From DASPUI01 sp035622995 (GTDB lineage: Bacteria > Verrucomicrobiota > Verrucomicrobiia > Chthoniobacterales > UBA10450), in assembly GCA_035622995.1 (NCBI GenBank), contig DASPUI010000180.1, positions 1-6,377 on the forward strand: a stretch of 6,377 bases of DNA. Direction: 5' to 3'. Shown here piece after piece: positions 6,040-6,377 of the stretch. Each line of letters opens with the position of its first letter. The stretch's first letter is position 1. The translations under genes were made by a program, and so were the position numbers. The notes beneath the pieces are model-generated. The model did not search any database, had not been told where the DNA came from, and worked only from the letters and a program-made list of their open reading frames with translations.

Positions 6040-6046
6040 GTTAGGC
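6040..6046 (+). other. GTTAGGC core site at attI/first-cassette junction
   Basis: This is the GTTRRRY recombination core. It lies between a divergently oriented integron integrase gene and an ORF whose ATG begins two bases after it. That position is where cassette insertion joins attI to the first cassette. The cassette's own 3' attC is beyond the right edge, so the cassette cannot be closed here. Confidence 0.65.
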
Positions 6047-6048
6047 CC

Positions 6049-6377
6049 ATGACACGTTCGTTTCGCGCTTGTCTAAGCACTTACGTGATCCTCACGATTT
6101 GCTTCGGTCTAATTCCTAGCATCACCCTTCCGAGTGCGTTGCGCGGCGACCGAGACGCCGCCTGGATTGCGGCAGTTGGCATCGCTCTGCTGCTATACGT
6201 CTACTTTTGGCTTTCTCGATTCAGGGTGACAATCACCCCGGACACAGTCGTGTACTCGAGCTTGTTTGCCGGCGAGCGCAGAATCCGCCTATCTGATGTC
6301 ACGCATACTGAGATGATCTGCGAGTCGGGCATGTACGGTCGGCGGTATTTGCTCGCCGTGACCGCTCGTGGCGTGAC
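6049..6377 (+). CDS. First cassette ORF: putative two-helix membrane protein with PH-like domain, 3' truncated
   Basis: I do not recognise a named family. From the ATG at 6049 the frame stays open for 109 codons to the right edge. Residues about 10-30 (TYVILTICFGLIPSITLPSA) and 38-55 (AAWIAAVGIALLLYVYFW) are hydrophobic and look like two membrane helices joined by a short charged loop (LRGDRDA). After them comes a beta-rich stretch, RFRVTITPDTVVYSSLFAGE and then RRIRLSDVTHTEM. It resembles the bacterial PH-like domain found after paired membrane helices in small membrane proteins. The fold is an inference from pattern, not a match. The gene reads away from intI and starts directly after the GTTAGGC core, as cassette genes do. 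Only a weak AGG lies upstream, so initiation may depend on a near-leaderless transcript. Function is unknown. Confidence 0.75.
   Translation, partial: MTRSFRACLSTYVILTICFGLIPSITLPSALRGDRDAAWIAAVGIALLLYVYFWLSRFRVTITPDTVVYSSLFAGERRIRLSDVTHTEMICESGMYGRRYLLAVTARGV

Larger units (their letters stand above)
5970..6046 (+). other. Putative attI recombination site
   Basis: This spacer between the intI start and the first cassette gene is where attI lies in integrons. It ends on the plus strand with GTTAGGC (6040-6046), the same heptamer that ends class 1 attI1; exchange would fall between G6040 and T6041. Four bases upstream GTATAAT (6029-6035) is a degenerate candidate for the inverted partner box (RYYYAAC). 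TTGCCG occurs as a direct repeat at 5971-5976 and 6024-6029, and CTTGCC at 5970-5975 is inverted as GGCAAG at 6004-6009. These could be extra integrase-binding sites as in attI1, though they are not alike in sequence. Location is well supported by context; exact limits and binding sites are inference. Confidence 0.65.

Noticed and set aside
5970..6046. Complete attC site at the right flank of intI
   Set aside because: The segment ends with GTTAGGC, but no good GCCTAAC-type partner or paired inner boxes are found at attC-like distance, so attI is the better reading.
5970..6048. LexA (SOS) box controlling intI
   Set aside because: No CTGT-N8-ACAG or close variant is seen. LexA motifs differ between phyla, so SOS control is neither shown nor excluded.
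1..6377. CRISPR array, tRNA or rRNA genes, insertion sequence ends
   Set aside because: No regularly spaced repeats, cloverleaf-like segments, rRNA blocks or transposase-like ORFs were seen.

Overview
The window holds a densely packed, one-directional chromosomal block of housekeeping genes on the minus strand. In minus-strand transcription order these are prs, rplY (long bL25/Ctc form), pth, rpsF, ssb, dprA and the start of a type IA topoisomerase of the TopB type. To the right lies an integron platform: an intact integron integrase gene on the minus strand, a short attI-like spacer ending in the core heptamer GTTAGGC, and the 5' part of a first gene cassette on the plus strand. The organism is a Gram-negative-like bacterium of moderately high GC. 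The gene order, the long bL25 with an Ala/Glu/Lys/Pro tail, the near absence of Shine-Dalgarno sequences in the housekeeping block and the style of the integrase suggest Verrucomicrobiota or a related PVC lineage. That placement is inference; no 16S or other phylogenetic marker is present.

Layout. 1-638 (-): N-terminal 212 residues of a DNA topoisomerase III-like enzyme, running off the left edge. 671-1771 (-): dprA. 1832-2275 (-): ssb. 2294-2641 (-): rpsF. 2638-3210 (-): pth, with a 4-nt ATGA overlap into rpsF and a TTG start. 3211-3933 (-): rplY, in the same frame as pth and separated from it only by its own TAA. 3917-4864 (-): prs, overlapping rplY by 17 nt. 4865-4976: short intergenic stretch with a GTTAGGC heptamer. 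4977-5969 (-): integron integrase. 5970-6048: attI-like spacer with a near-perfect palindrome, a TATAAT box and the GTTAGGC core. 6049-6377 (+): first cassette ORF, cut by the right edge, predicted to have two membrane helices and a beta-rich PH-like domain.

How the parts fit. prs makes PRPP for nucleotide synthesis. rplY, pth and rpsF serve the ribosome and translation. ssb, dprA and the topoisomerase handle DNA, with SSB and DprA handling single strands. The tight overlaps argue for one transcript or a few overlapping ones. The integron is divergent in the classic manner: intI reads left and the cassette reads right from the recombination site. The integrase keeps all catalytic residues and the integron-specific insert, so it could be active. 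The main interest is this chromosomal integron start, the cassette gene and the unusual small-scale structure around both ends of intI.
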